64,000 nucleotides of DNA from Lindgomyces ingoldianus (Eukaryota > Ascomycota > Dothideomycetes > Pleosporales > Lindgomycetaceae). Shown piece after piece: positions 22,163-34,735 of this stretch; the stretch's first letter is position 1, and each line of letters starts with the position of its first letter. The position numbers were made by a program, and so were the translations under genes. The stretch spans positions 195,925 to 259,924 of the forward strand of contig NW_022985220.1 in the NCBI RefSeq assembly GCF_010093535.1. The letters are read 5' to 3'. The notes below the pieces were generated by a model. That model did not search any database, was not told the origin of the DNA, and saw nothing but the letters and a program-made list of their open reading frames with translations.

Positions 22163-24680
22163 ATAAAATCTTTACTTAGCAGCTATAACTATTTAAACAC
22201 TAATTAATTAACTTTTATAATAATAACTATATATAATACTAAGACTATAAAACTAGAGGTAATTGCTCTTCTTCTAAGCAACTCTAAGATGCTTACAGAG
22301 CTAGTCTAGCAAGACCTTTTACTACTGCTGCTGCTAGCTTACCTACTATATAGCTACCTTTTTACTAGTTTTTTATGCTTATGTAATGCACTTAATCTTT
22401 TTAATAACTTTAAGCTATAAAAAGTACTACTATAGCTTACTTTAATAACCTAACTTTTACTTATTCCTCTAGCGCCTGTCTAGCTTAGTAATAAAAGGCT
22501 AGCCTTATAGGCCTACTATTTATTTGCACTAGAGATTCTCTATAGTTCTTACAGCGCAGCATATGTAATGCTTTAGTGTAGGTTCTAGCTTAGGCGCTAG
22601 CTTAAGCGCTGCTAGTAGTAGTAATAAGCTAGGCAAGCGCGCAGACAGTGTAGGCGTAAGGCTAGCCTAGGCAGAGGTATACCTGCTTAAATCTACGTCT
22701 GCTAGCAATAGCAGCGCAGCTGCTGTGTGCCTAAGTGGAGGTAGTAGCAGCAGCAGACCGCCCTGCGCCTATAATGCCTCTAGGCAGAACATAAGGCTGC
22801 TAGACATAAGCACTTATAGCTACTAAAACTATAATCTTTATAGCTTATATATATAATTAAGCTTTTTTTTAAGCTTTTTTTTAAACTTTTTTATTTACTA
22901 CTTATTTTAAGCATTTAGCGCTTAAAGCTAGTTAGTAAGTAAAAGTATTACTTAGTATAAAACTAATAGCTAACTAGAAGCTGCCTCTATATTAAAAGAC
23001 ATGTTAATGTTCTAAGTAAAGGCAGCATACGCCCTATGCTAGAACACTAGGTGGCTTTACACAGAGTAGCTAGAGAAGCGCTAGCGTAGTGTAACTAAGT
23101 TTTAGAAAATTACCTTTTTAAAGTAAAGTAGTAAGCTTATAAAGCCTTTTATAGCTAAGTTATTAATTTAGCTAGCGTGTAAGCTAAAGCAGCTCTTTTA
23201 TGCATTAAGCTTTAGCTAGATAAGAGATAAGAGCTTATCTAAAAGTATAATAGCTATATAAGAAATCTTAAAGCAGCCTATTTATAGTAGATAGCTAGCT
23301 ATAGACCTTATAAACTTTTATAGTAGTAAGTTAAAATAGTAGCTAACTATTTACTTTTAATTTTACTTACTTACTTACTAAATTTAATTTTTATTAACTT
23401 TTTTAAGCTTTACTAGCTTAGCTACTTTACTATATAAAAAGTAAGTTTTTTTTTAAGATAAAATTTTAGTGTAACTATACACTTTTATAACTTAGTTACG
23501 CTAGGAGTTATAAAAGAAAGCTGCTATATAATTACCTATGCTAGCCTTAATTAGCTATATGTAGTACTAGGCTAAGCGCTTACTAAAGTTAGAAAAGAGC
23601 TTGTTGCCTAGGTTCTAGCAATAAAGCAGGTAAAAGGCTAGGCTACTAAGTATATAAAAGATTAGCTTTTTATGCTATAGCGCGCCTATTATTTTAAGCT
23701 AGCTATGCTAGTTCTACTTACTTACATAAGTAGTAAATATTAAAAGTATATAGTATATAAAGCTTTTTTTTTTAAACTTAAAAGTAAATAAGTTTAAGAT
23801 TTTTATAAAATAGTAGTTACTTTTACACATAAGCATATAGTAGCCTAGCATAAGATTAACTAGTGTACAGAAGTAACACTCTACTATTACTAAAGACAAG
23901 CTTACATCTACACTATATATTTATAGCTTACTATAAAGCTACTTAAACTTATTCTTAGTATAGCTATTAAGTAGTGTGTTTTTACTTTTATTAGCATACT
24001 GCTCTTAATCTTGCTAGGCATCTCTACGCTGTAGAGACCTAAGGTACTCCCTTACACTATTTACACACAGTAATAGGTAGCTGTTTATGCCTAGCGCCTT
24101 CTACTTTTACTAAAAGTTAGTAATAGCTATAATATAAACATAAACTAAGTGCTAAGTAAAATATATTTTATTTTAAAAAATATTACTTTTTACTTTATAA
24201 AACTTAGTTTTTAAAAGCTAGTTTATAACTTTTTTAACTAAAAAAAGTAGTAGCTTTTTTTTTATAATAGTGCTACTATTATAGTACTACTTTCTTTTAT
24301 AGAACGCCTAAACGCAGGAGTTAGCACAGACATAGACATATAAATAGGCAGGTAAGTAGGTAAGAATACTACTTTAAATTTCTTTTACTTTAAAATATAA
24401 ACCTAGTGCATATTCTTTAGCTACTGCTTATAAATTATAGCTAAAATATAGTGCATATTAGTGTGCAGCTTAGTGTTGTTTATAATGTTAACATTTATAC
24501 ACTTATAATACACTTTATACTATAGACTTATGCTTACTTACCTTACTTTACTTTTACCCCTAAGTAAGTGTGTATAGTAAGAGAGAGTATATATAGTAGT
24601 AAGTAGTGCACACTAAAGCTTAGGCTTAAGATAAAAGTAAAGGCAAGGCCTAGCCTGCCCTAGGGCCTCTCTATCTATAC

Positions 24681-24687
<7 letters not shown>

Positions 24688-24718
<31 letters not shown>
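24688..24718. repeat. (TG)n microsatellite, copy 1
   Basis: Uninterrupted TG dinucleotide run directly left of the GC-rich island. Equivalent runs lie at 33956-33993 (copy 2), 37260-37292 (copy 3) and 40639-40670 (copy 4), with different lengths in each. Confidence 0.9.
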
Positions 24719-24720
<2 letters not shown>

Positions 24721-24820
24721 TACAGGAGCCATCAGCGGCGGGCTCAGCAGGCGGCCGGTGCAGTAGGAGATGTCCACCGCACGGGCGCAAGAGCTGGGGG
24801 TGGACATCTGCAGACGCCTG
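24719..24820. repeat. GC-rich island with hairpin, copy 1
   Basis: A block conserved in all four copies containing GATGTCCACC (24769-24778), a 20-nt loop and the exact reverse complement GGTGGACATC (24799-24808). The GC content is far above the surrounding satellite. Confidence 0.85.
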
Positions 24821-25215
24821 TAGAAGGTAATTAGTTAAAAAGTAAAATAGTAACTTAGCTAAAGCTTAGTACAGCTTTAAATACTAATAGTATATTTATA
24901 GTAATATTTATATAGCTAATTTAGTAGCTTAGTAAGATTTTTACTAGTAAAAAAAGCTATGCACTTATTAACTTTTAGTATCTACTTATGTTTATTACTT
25001 ACTTTTTATAGGTAATATTTATGCTGCTACATGTGTAAATAGCTTAATTTTTAGTTTTATAATAGCTGCTAGGCTGCTTTAGCTTTAAAGCGCTGCAGAG
25101 CTGCATTATAATTGCTATTATATTGCTAGGAACGCACTGTATAGCTGCTAGGTACCTCTTTATAAATGTTATAGTGTAACAGAAGTATACTATGCTTACA
25201 TAGTATTCTAATAAT

Positions 25216-25542
25216 GCAGTAAATTGCAGAATAATGTATTAAATTATAATAAAAAGTAGTAAATTATAAAAAAACATAGTAAATTATAAAATAATATAGT
25301 AAATTATAACAAAATATAGTAAATTATAAAATAATGTAGTAAATTATAATAAAACGCAGCATATTATAGAATAATACAGCAAATTGCAATAAAATATAGT
25401 AAATTATAAAATAATGTAGTAAATTATAATAAAATATAGTAAATTATAAAATAATATAGTAAATTATAATAAAACATAGCATATTATAAAATAATGCAGT
25501 AAATTATAATAAGATATAGTAAATTATAAAATAATATAAAAT
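25216..25542. repeat. 20-bp minisatellite, copy 2
   Basis: Same 20/40-bp periodic array as in copy 1 with nearly all C and G at variable sites changed to T and A. Confidence 0.9.
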
Positions 25543-27533
25543 AAAATTTTTACTTAGTAGCTATAACTATTTAAATACTAATTAATTAACTTTTATAATA
25601 ATAACTATATATAATACTAGAACTATAAAACTAGAAGTAATTGCTTTTCTTCTAAGTAACTCTAAGATGCTTGTAAAGCTAGTCTAGTAAGACTTTTTAC
25701 TGCTACTACTGCTAGCTTACTTACTATATAGCTACCTTTTTACTAGTTTTTTATACTTATATAATACACTTAATTTTTTTAATAACTTTAAGCTATAAAA
25801 AGTACTACTATAGTTTACTTTAATAATTTAACTTTTACTTATTTCCCTAGCGCCTGTCTAGCTTAGTAATAGAAGGCTAGCTCTATAGGCCTACTATCTA
25901 TTTACGCTAAAGATTCTCTATAGTTCTTATAGTGCAGCATATGCAATGCTTTAGTATAAGTTCTAGCTTAGGCGCTAGCTTAAGCACTACTAGTAGTAGT
26001 AATAAGCTAAGTAAGCGCGTAGACAGCGTAGGCGCAAGGCTAGCCTAGGCAGAGGTATACTTGCTTAAATCTACGTCTGCTAGCAACAGCAGCGCAGCTG
26101 CTGTGTGCCTAAGTAGAGGTAGTAGCAGCAGTAGACTGCCCTGCGCCTGCAATGCCTCTAGGCAGAATATAAGGCTGCTAAATATAAGCACTTATAGCTA
26201 CTAAAACTATAATCTTTATAGCTTATATATATAATTAAGCTTTTTTTAAGCTTTTTTTTAAGCTTTTTTATTTACTACTTATTTTAAGCATTTAGTGCTT
26301 AAAGCTAGTTAGTAAGTAAAAGTATTACTTAGTATAAGACTAATAGCTAACTAAAAGCTGCCTTTATGTTAAAAGACGCGTTAATGTCCTAAGTAAAGGT
26401 AGTATACGCCTTGTGCTAGAACACTAGGTGGCTCTACATAGGGTAGCTAGAGAAGCGCTAGCGCAGTGTAACTAAGTTTTAAAAAATTACTTTTTTAAAG
26501 TAAAGCAGTAAGCTTATAAGGCCCTTTATAGCTAAGTTATTAATTTAGCTAGTGTGTAAGCTAAAGCAGCTTTTCTACACATTAAGCTTTAGCTAAATAA
26601 AAGATAAAAGCTTATCTAAAAGTATAATAGCTATATAAAAGATTTTAAAGTAGCCTATTTATAGTAAATAGCTAGCTATAGACCTTATAAACTTTTATAG
26701 TAGTAAGTTAAAGTAGTAGCTAACTATTTACTTTTAATTTTACTTACTTACTTACTAAATTTAATTTTTATTAACTTTTTTAAGCTTTACTAGCTTAGCT
26801 GCTTTACTATATAAAAAGTAAGTTTTTTTTTAAAATAAAATTCTAGTGTAACTATATACTTTTATAACCTAGTTGCGCTAGAAGTTATAAAAAAAGGCTG
26901 CTATATAATTACCTATGCTAGCCTTAATTAGCTATATATAGTACTAGGCTAAGTGCTTACTAAAGTTAGAAAAGAGCTTGTTGCCTAAGTTTTAGTAATA
27001 GAGTAAGTAAAAGGCTAGGCTGCTAAGCATATAAAAGATTAGCTTTTTATGCTATAGCACACCTATTATTTTAAGCTAGCTATACTAGTTCTACTTACTT
27101 ATATAAGTAGTAAATATTAAAAGTATATAGTATATAAAGCTTTTTTTTTTAAACTTAAAAGTAAATAAGTTTAAAATCTTTATAAAATAGTAGTTACTTT
27201 TATATATAAGCATATAGTAGCCTAGCATAAGATTAACTAGTGTATAGAAGTAACACTTTACTATTACTAAGAATAAGCTTGTGTCTGCGCTATGTGTTTA
27301 TAGCTTACTATAAAGCTACTTAAACTTGTTCTTAGTATAGCTATTAAGTAGTGTGTTTTTACTTTTATTAGCATACTACTTTTAATCTTACTAGGCATCT
27401 CTATGCTATAGAGACCTAAAGTACTCTCTTACACTATTTACATATAGTAATAAGTAGCTGTTTATGCCTAGCGCCTTTTACTCTTACTAAAAGTTAGTAA
27501 TAAGTATAATATAAGTATAAACTAAGTGCTAAG

Positions 27534-27538
27534 TAAAA
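27534..27538. repeat. Target-site duplication, left
   Basis: TAAAA immediately before the 5' LTR; repeated at 33427-33431 after the 3' LTR. Uninterrupted copies have a single TAAAA at this site. Confidence 0.92.
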
Positions 27539-27790
27539 TGTCCGAATAGTGATATTCAGGCGCCTAGTTGATAGTCACGTGGCTCGGATGCGCCCGGATC
27601 CCTGTGCACGGAGATCTGTGCGCAGAGTTTAGGACTATATCAACCCCTTTCCTTTGTACAATAGAAACAACAAGAAGCAATTAACACTAGTTACCTAACA
27701 CCCCTGTGCAATGTTTACACCGTGCAAACCTCTCTGTCTTGTACGCATTTGCTGACACTAAGTGCTAGCTAGCAGAGAGTCTATTTAACA
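27539..27790 (+). repeat. 5' LTR of the copia element
   Basis: 252 bp, TG...CA ends (TGTCCGAATAG to TATTTAACA). It carries the mutated (T or A) state at about 5 of the ~17 positions that differ from the 3' LTR. A clear tRNA primer-binding site directly after it was not recognised. Confidence 0.95.
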
Positions 27791-30700
27791 CTAATTAGTA
27801 GTTTAAATACTGTAAGAGAGGAAGCTTTTCTTATACCTTTTTATTTAAAGGTTTGTGTATAAGAAGAATCCTTTTCCTTACTACTTTAACTGTAAATTAG
27901 CAAGAGTAAAGACAGAGTCTAATTTACATGCAAGTAGCTGTAAATCTCTGTTTAGTTACCTAAGCAAAAGCAAGAAACCTGTCTGTACAATACTGTTTAG
28001 AGGTATTGTATAAATAGTAGTGCTTGTTTAACGCTAGGAGGTCTGTTTTATTTTTTCGCACAAGGCTGTTTAGAGGCAGCGTACGACAAGAAGTAAGACA
28101 GCGCGCGACAACGCATAATTAACTACTATGGAGCAACAAGCGACGCCAGCTCTATCTATAACTAGCCAACATAACGTATTAATGTATAACTAATACGTAC
28201 CTCTTGTAGGCATCTTAGCAAAGACCCTAGCAGAGCAGATAAACATTAAAGATTAGGTAGATAAGATTAAACTATTAAACAACACACCTAAGAAGAAGCT
28301 TAATTTGTACGCAGCTAACTTAATTATAGAACTCCGCGCGTTAAGCGCGACAGACGTATGTACGCTTAAGAACTTTTAGGACAACTTTGTAGGGTAGGAG
28401 CTTATACACTTTAGAGATCTTAGCTAACTGTTCCTACAAGAACTAATTACTACCTTGCAGAATAAGAGCATTAGCTTTAAGAAGGACATAATAGAGGCTA
28501 CTACACTGTATAGACTTGCAAAAGAAGAACACACGTTTACTGTCCTACTAGAACATTATATAAAACTATTACTACTATTGCTAGTCTTAACGCAACAGAG
28601 GATGTCTCTGTACAAATCACCTACAGACCTAATACTTCCTCTGCAATTAGTACAACCACCTTGTAAGAGCTTACTGTACAAGAGCACAACCAGGCAGCTA
28701 CATGTTCCTGTAGCCATAGCTCCACATAAGATTCCCTAAAGCTTGTACCTACTGCATATAATTTAATCACTGTACAATCTATACTAACTTCTACCTACAC
28801 AAGATATTACAGCAGAGAACCTTGCGCCTAAGAAGGTTGTATAATTCTAGAAGGCATAGAGAAAGGAGAACAACTACACAGAGCAACTATATAATATCCT
28901 AGCTAACAAGGCTATGGTATTTATAGAGCTCTGCTAACGCCTTGCTATCTCTAAGGCATTATACGCAAGCATTTTTCCTAATATCCTTAAAGGGCGCGCA
29001 CACATGTTCTACCTTTATAATATTAGTCTAGGACAATTATAGAAGTTACTATACAAGCAGCTTAGCAATTACTTTAATACTAATGTGAACTACAACTAGT
29101 ATTAAACAGATTAGACAATAATAAGCTTTACATAAAGTAAGTAGAAGAACTTTATAAAAACTCTATATAAAGCTTTTAAAGCTATAATTAATAAACTTAC
29201 TTTTATATAAAAAGCTCTTAGTCTATAATTCTAAGGCAAGATACTGCTTTACACTGCTATTATATAAGCATGCTAAGGGCAACTTAAACTTAAACAAGCA
29301 ATGTTCTTAATTAAGCCTACATGTAAGGCACTGTACAGTGACCTCTGTTTAGCACTTTAGGTTATAATTAATTAACAGAATAATGCATTTATAAACAAAT
29401 CTTAAGACGCGTACTACACTAATAGGCGATATAGCTTACTACGTACACATAGCTATTAACAACGTAGAAGAAGCCTAAGAGGATATAGAGGATTATTTAG
29501 ACTACAGTCCTCTGCACAATTAAAGCAATGCTTTGTCTGTTATAAGAAAGGATGTTAGTTAATAAATTATCTTTACATAAATTAATCCTGTGCAAAACGC
29601 TAATATATCTCTTTATATAAAGGATTCTATAACAAGACACTAATGTGTAAGGAGGTAAATGTGTATATTTAAGAGTTTAAAAGCAAACTAGAGCAAAAAA
29701 AAAAAGAGTTGCACAACAATAATAACCTAGATAAAGAGGAAGGTAAGAAGATTATTAACTACCTTACTAATGCTGCATTTCTCTACCGCGCGACCGCAGA
29801 GGACATCTACAGCCTAGAACCTAAAGAATACGCAGAACAGTTCATCCTTAAAGATTAATACTGTACAGTATACTAAGGTGAACTATAGGATACTAGCGCA
29901 GCAAGGATCTCTACTGTGGGGAAGTCACAACTTAAAGCATACCTGCGAGAATTCCCTTATACAAAAGTAGACTAGACACTAAAGAAGAAGAGTATTAGCT
30001 TTAAAGAATAAGAATTAATAGAATTAATTAGTACTATATAAATTACTAACTTAGTTAGTAACGTGACGTATCACATCCTAGACACCCCAACACTGTTCCT
30101 ACTGTCTCTGGCAGACGCAGACTGAATGGGTGCGTACTTCAACAACGTGCAGAATGTGATTGTACAAAGCAATAGGAATACTGTCCTAGTTGTACAAAAA
30201 TAAGGTTATCTATTCTTTAATGTACAAAAGGAGGAATTAATGTCTTTCTTTACTAAACGCAAACTTTAACAACTGCATAGAAGATTTAGCTATCCTTGTA
30301 CAGAACAACTTCACACAATGCTTAAGAACGCTAGACATAACGTTAATCCCTCTATACTTAAGAAGATTAAGAAGTTCTGCTACATGTGTTAGCTACACAA
30401 CCTAGCACTACAAAGATTTAAGTTTATAATTAAGGACAACTTGCACTTTAACTATAAGATAGTAATTAACGTTGTACAAATTAGCAACTAAGACGTACTA
30501 CATGTGATTAACATAGATACATTGTTCTAAGCAGCAACCTTCTTAAAATTAATGTTTGCACAAGATACCTAGGACGCGCTCTGCAAGTGTTAGATTAACA
30601 CATACTAAGGCCCACCTAATTACATTGTACATAACCCTAGTATAAACTTTGCATCTGAAGACTTCTAGAATTGCGCGAAGATTGTAGGAGCAACGTGCTG

Positions 30701-33174
30701 ACAGATGCCAGTGGAGGCCCATTAGGCTCTAGGGAAGATTGAGCGCGCGCACGCACTACTGCGACGTGCGTACGATATCCTCTGTGCAGAATTAGATAAT
30801 TGTATAAACAATAAGTCAGTGTTACAGATAGCTGTTAAAGCCCTAAATAATACAGCAGGACTAAACAGTCTTGTACCTATATTGCTTGTGTTTAGAACGT
30901 ACCTAAGAATTAACATAGATTCTGCACTATCCCCTAATATTATTACGCGAGCTAACGCTGTACAAAAGGCGATAAGGATGCTTTAAAGTAAGAGGGCAAA
31001 AGTTAATATTAATTATGTAATTAATACCTAGAACAGCCTAACCTTGTATAAAGTACTAAATCTCCCACTTAGTTCTAAAGTGAAGACGTGGCGAGAGAAG
31101 AAGGGATGGACAGGACCGCACGTGGTAAAGGGAATTGAGGCCCTAGACGTTATTGTTAAGATGGAGAACAGTCTAGTAAAACTCTGCTGCACGCAAGTTA
31201 TGCCATATTATTGTACAAAGGACAAGGATGAACCCGCACAAGAATTGCCAGATCTAGACAAACCAGCCCCAGTACAAAGGGATCCTCTACAGGCACAAAA
31301 GAGAGGTCGCCTACGCAAGCAACTAACCCTAGTTAATAGACTGCATAAAACAGCCCCTTAAGCAGCATTAGATTTGTTGTACAAACTAGAACTAGAACTA
31401 CAGCTAGCTAAGAAAAGCTAAGGGAGACTGCGCAAAAATCTACAGGCCACAACATTCCTAACCTAAAAAAAAAAGAAAGACTACGCGCTAGCAATTAAGC
31501 TCTGTGCAGACAGTGTGATCACAACACCTAGGAGACTATTTAAAGAATTAGACTGTACAGAAATAGAGAGTTTAATTGCAAGTAGCACGTTTAAGGTACT
31601 TTTATATAATCTATTAATTTATAAGGGACAGATCTTTAACCTTTAACTTGTATATAAAGTTAAAGGGAAATTAATAAAACTATATAAAAAGTTACAACTT
31701 GTGTTTATAAGACATTTAGATAAGGAGAAGAAGAAGATCCTTACACAGTCTCCTATAATTTAGAAAATAAGTTAGAGGTTAATCCTAGCTATTAGCCTAT
31801 TACTAATAGCTTTGTATAACATGCACTGTAAACTACGTAATATTACCTAGGCATATGTACAATTAACAGACAAGCTTGTTTGCACTCTCTTTGCACAACT
31901 ACTAAGAGAACTCTGTGAAAGCTTCCCTCCACACACAATATTTAGAGTCGTACAACCACTATACAGCGCAGCAGAGTCAGGCTTGTATTAGTTTAAGACA
32001 TACTATAACTATTATAAGGATAGACTTCTTATAAAAACCTTATTATATAATCTATGCTTGTTAATTACATATAAAGGCCTAACAGTGTTTAGTATTACAG
32101 GACTGTAGACAGATAATACCCTTAGTATTATCACAGCTAATTTTATATAAAGAGAGGAAGAAAAATTACTTAAGGCTAACTTCTAAGTAAAGCCTAAGAC
32201 TATACTATCACATAATTAGGCTATTAAATTTAATAAAGGAAAGATTTACCTTATATAAAATAATATTATTCTTACATAGAAAGGTTAAGCTAGGAATCTA
32301 CACACAATAGAGTCTAAGGTAGAGGATGCCGCGCAGAAGTACGTCAAACAGCGCGCGCGAGGTGCCTATATCGCATCAGTATGTCAACCTGAGGCAGCAT
32401 TTAACCTGTCTACTGCCGCTCAAGTTGTGTCGCCGTCGTACGACGATATTAAGGCATTAAACGTACAAATCTAATGGCAAATTAACAACTAGAATAAAGG
32501 ATTATTGTATGTACTACTTAATCTCTCTTGTATAAAGTTGTTTATCTTTACTAATAGATTATTTGTAAACAATAAGGACTTAAGTTTATAGCTTAGCTTC
32601 CTTATTGTTCTTAGAACAGAGTAGCGTACTAGGAACTTATACAACTTTAAAATTACAGGCAATATTGTACACTAGAACTCCTCTAAGTGTAAACAGGTTA
32701 CCCGCTCTGTACTAGCTAGTAAATTATATGGAATGGTGGGAGGATTTAACTGCGCGATCGCACTGAGCACAACAATTAACTAGATTACACGTATGCTTAG
32801 AATACCTCCTGTACCTATTGTACTATGCACAGATTTAAGATCTCTGTATAAATGTCTTGTAAAGCTTAGAACAACAAATAAGAAGAGACTTATAATTAAT
32901 ATTATGTTAATTTAAGAATTGTACAAGAAGAGGGAGATTACAGAGATTAGGTAGATTAATGGGAGGGACAACCCTGCAGATGCCTGTACAAAGAAGGCGC
33001 TAAACTCTGCTCTTAAGGAACTAATTTTGTACAACTAACTAACTGTTAGAGTTAAAGCGTTAGTTAACAGACTTAAGCCTGTACAAGATAGGCAAAAAGG
33101 GCCCTACAGCAACCTGTCTACTGTATGTGTAAACAAGGCAAGTCCTGTATAAAGGAAAAACAAAAAGTTGCTAA

Positions 33175-33426
33175 TGTCTAAATAGTAATATTTAGGCGCC
33201 TAGTTAATAGTCACGTGGCTCAGATGCGCCTAGATCCCTGTGCACAGAGATCCGTGCGCAGAGTTTAGGACTATATCAACCCCTTTCCTTTGTACAATAG
33301 AAACAACAAGAAGCAATCAACACTAGTTACCTAACACCCCCGTGCGATGTTTACACCGTGCAAACCTCTCTGTCTCGTACGCATTTGCTAACACTAAGTG
33401 CTAGCTAGTAAAGAGTCTATTTAACA
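33175..33426 (+). repeat. 3' LTR of the copia element
   Basis: 252 bp, same length and no visible indel against the 5' LTR. It carries T or A at about 12 of the ~17 differing sites. A purine-rich tract (about 33151-33168) precedes it and may be the polypurine tract. Confidence 0.95.
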
Positions 33427-33431
33427 TAAAA
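33427..33431. repeat. Target-site duplication, right
   Basis: TAAAA immediately after the 3' LTR, matching 27534-27538. Confidence 0.92.
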
Positions 33432-33950
33432 TATATTTTATTTTAAAAAATATTACTTTTTACTTTATAAAACTTAGTTTTTAAAAGCTAGTTTATAACT
33501 TTTTTAACTAAAAAAAGCAGCAGCTTTTTTTTTATAATAGTGCTACTATTATAGTACTACTTTCTTTTATAGAACGCCTAGACACAGAAGTTAGCACAGA
33601 CACAGACACATAGATAAGCAGGTAGGTAGGCAAGAATACTACTTTAAATTCCTTCTACTTTAGAATATAGACCTAGTGCGTATTCTCTAGCTACTGCTTA
33701 TAAATTATAGCTAGAATATAGTGCACATTAGTGTGTAGCTTAGTGTTATTTGTAATGTTAACATTTATACACTTATAACACACTTTACACTATAAACTTA
33801 TACTTACTTGCCTTGCCCTACTCTTACCCTTAAGTAAGTGTGTATAGTAAAGAAGAGTATATATAGCAGTAAGTAGTGCACACTAAAGCTTAGGCTTAGG
33901 ATAAAAGTAAGGGCAGGGCCTAGCCTGCCCTAGGGCCTCTCCATCCATAC

Positions 33951-33993
<43 letters not shown>

Positions 33994-33996
<3 letters not shown>

Positions 33997-34105
33997 TACA
34001 GGAGCTATTAGCGGCGGGCTCAGCAGGCGGCCGGTGCAGTAGGAGATGTCCACCGCACGGGCGCGAGAGCTAGGGGTGGACATCTGCAGACGCCTGCAGG
34101 AGGTA
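33994..34105. repeat. GC-rich island with hairpin, copy 2
   Basis: Same block; hairpin arms at 34045-34054 and 34075-34084 are perfectly complementary with a 20-nt loop. Confidence 0.85.
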
Positions 34106-34489
34106 ATTAGTTAAGAAGCAAAACAGTAACTTAGCTAAGGCTTAGTATAGCCTTAAATACTAATAGTATATTTATAGTAATATTTATATAGCTAATTTAG
34201 TAGCTTAGTAAAATTTTTATTAGTAAAAAAAGCTATATACTTATTAACTTTTAGTATCTACTTATGTCTATTACCTACTTTTTATAGGTAATATTTACGC
34301 TACTATATATATAAATAGCTTAATTTTTAGTTTTATAATAGCTACTAGGCTGCTTTAGCTTTAAAGCGCTATAAAGCTGCATTATAATTACTATTATATT
34401 GCTAGAAACACACTGTATAGCTGCTAAGTACCTCTTTATAAATGTTACAGTGTAACAGAAGTATACTGTGCTTGCATAGTATTCTAATA

Positions 34490-34735
34490 ATGCAGTAAAT
34501 TACAGAATAATGTATTAAATTATAATAAAAAGTAGTAAATTATAAAAAAATATAGTAAATTATAAAATAATATAGTAAATTATAATAAAATATAGTAAAT
34601 TATAAAATAATGTAGTAAATTATAATAAAACATAGTAAATTATAAAATAATGTAGTAAATTATAATAAGACATAGCATATTATAGAATAATATAGTAAAT
34701 TGCAATAAGACATAGTAAATTATAAAATAATATAA
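34490..34735. repeat. 20-bp minisatellite, copy 3 (contracted)
   Basis: Same periodic array with about 12 monomers, roughly 80 bp shorter than the arrays of the other copies. Confidence 0.9.

Larger units (their letters stand above)
21508..24885 (+). repeat. Satellite copy 1 (left end least mutated)
   Basis: 3378 bp. Its first ~180 bases still carry C and G where copies 2-4 carry T and A, and run seamlessly into a mutated body. It defines the closest available pre-mutation sequence for the unit's left end. Confidence 0.93.
27539..33426 (+). mobile_element. Ty1/copia LTR retrotransposon, complete but coding-dead
   Basis: 5888 bp bounded by two 252-bp direct repeats starting TGTC and ending AACA, flanked by the 5-bp duplication TAAAA (27534-27538 and 33427-33431). 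Internal order is gag, integrase, reverse transcriptase, RNase H, which defines the copia superfamily. Readable remnants: a gag start near 28128 (MEQQATPALS), a zinc knuckle CFVCYKKGC at 29529-29555, integrase HHCC region about 30270-30430 (LHRRF ... HTML ... CYMC), the segment KVKTWREKKGWTGPHVVKG near 31080, reverse transcriptase segments (LTQSPII, LYSAAESGLYWFKTYY if one stop is ignored, about 31735-32010) and RNase H (ASELYGMVGG ... CTDLRSLY, about 32705-32850). TAG/TAA stops interrupt every domain, mostly where CAG, CAA or TGG would be expected, so it cannot make proteins. Confidence 0.95.
24886..34161 (+). repeat. Satellite copy 2, interrupted by a copia retrotransposon
   Basis: 9276 bp in total. 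The left part (24886-27538) and right part (33427-34161) rejoin to a 3383-bp unit once the 5888-bp element and one TAAAA are removed. The insertion point corresponds to about 24166 in copy 1 (AAGTAAAATATATTTTATT). Confidence 0.95.

Noticed and set aside
22660..22810. Short GC-richer block with GCAGCGCAGCTGCTG-like repeats in each unit, considered as CRISPR or structural RNA gene
   Set aside because: No spacer/repeat pattern, and the organism is eukaryotic; the simple CTG/CAG symmetry is not enough to claim an RNA gene.
23714..23899. Minus-strand 61-codon hydrophobic frame recurring at 36287-36472 and 39667-39852
   Set aside because: Composition (Phe/Tyr/Lys/Ile) is what AT-rich mutated DNA gives by chance, and upstream in-frame sequence is full of stops.
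24613..24807. Minus-strand ~64-codon frame with a His-Thr run, recurring at 33883-34083 and 40566-40760
   Set aside because: The His-Thr run is just the (TG)n tract translated; the frame recurs because the satellite recurs and is lost in copy 3 when the tract length changes. No sign of coding selection.
31044..31361. 105-codon open frame as an independent gene
   Set aside because: It is the surviving part of the copia integrase C-terminal region, continuous with the rest of the dead element.
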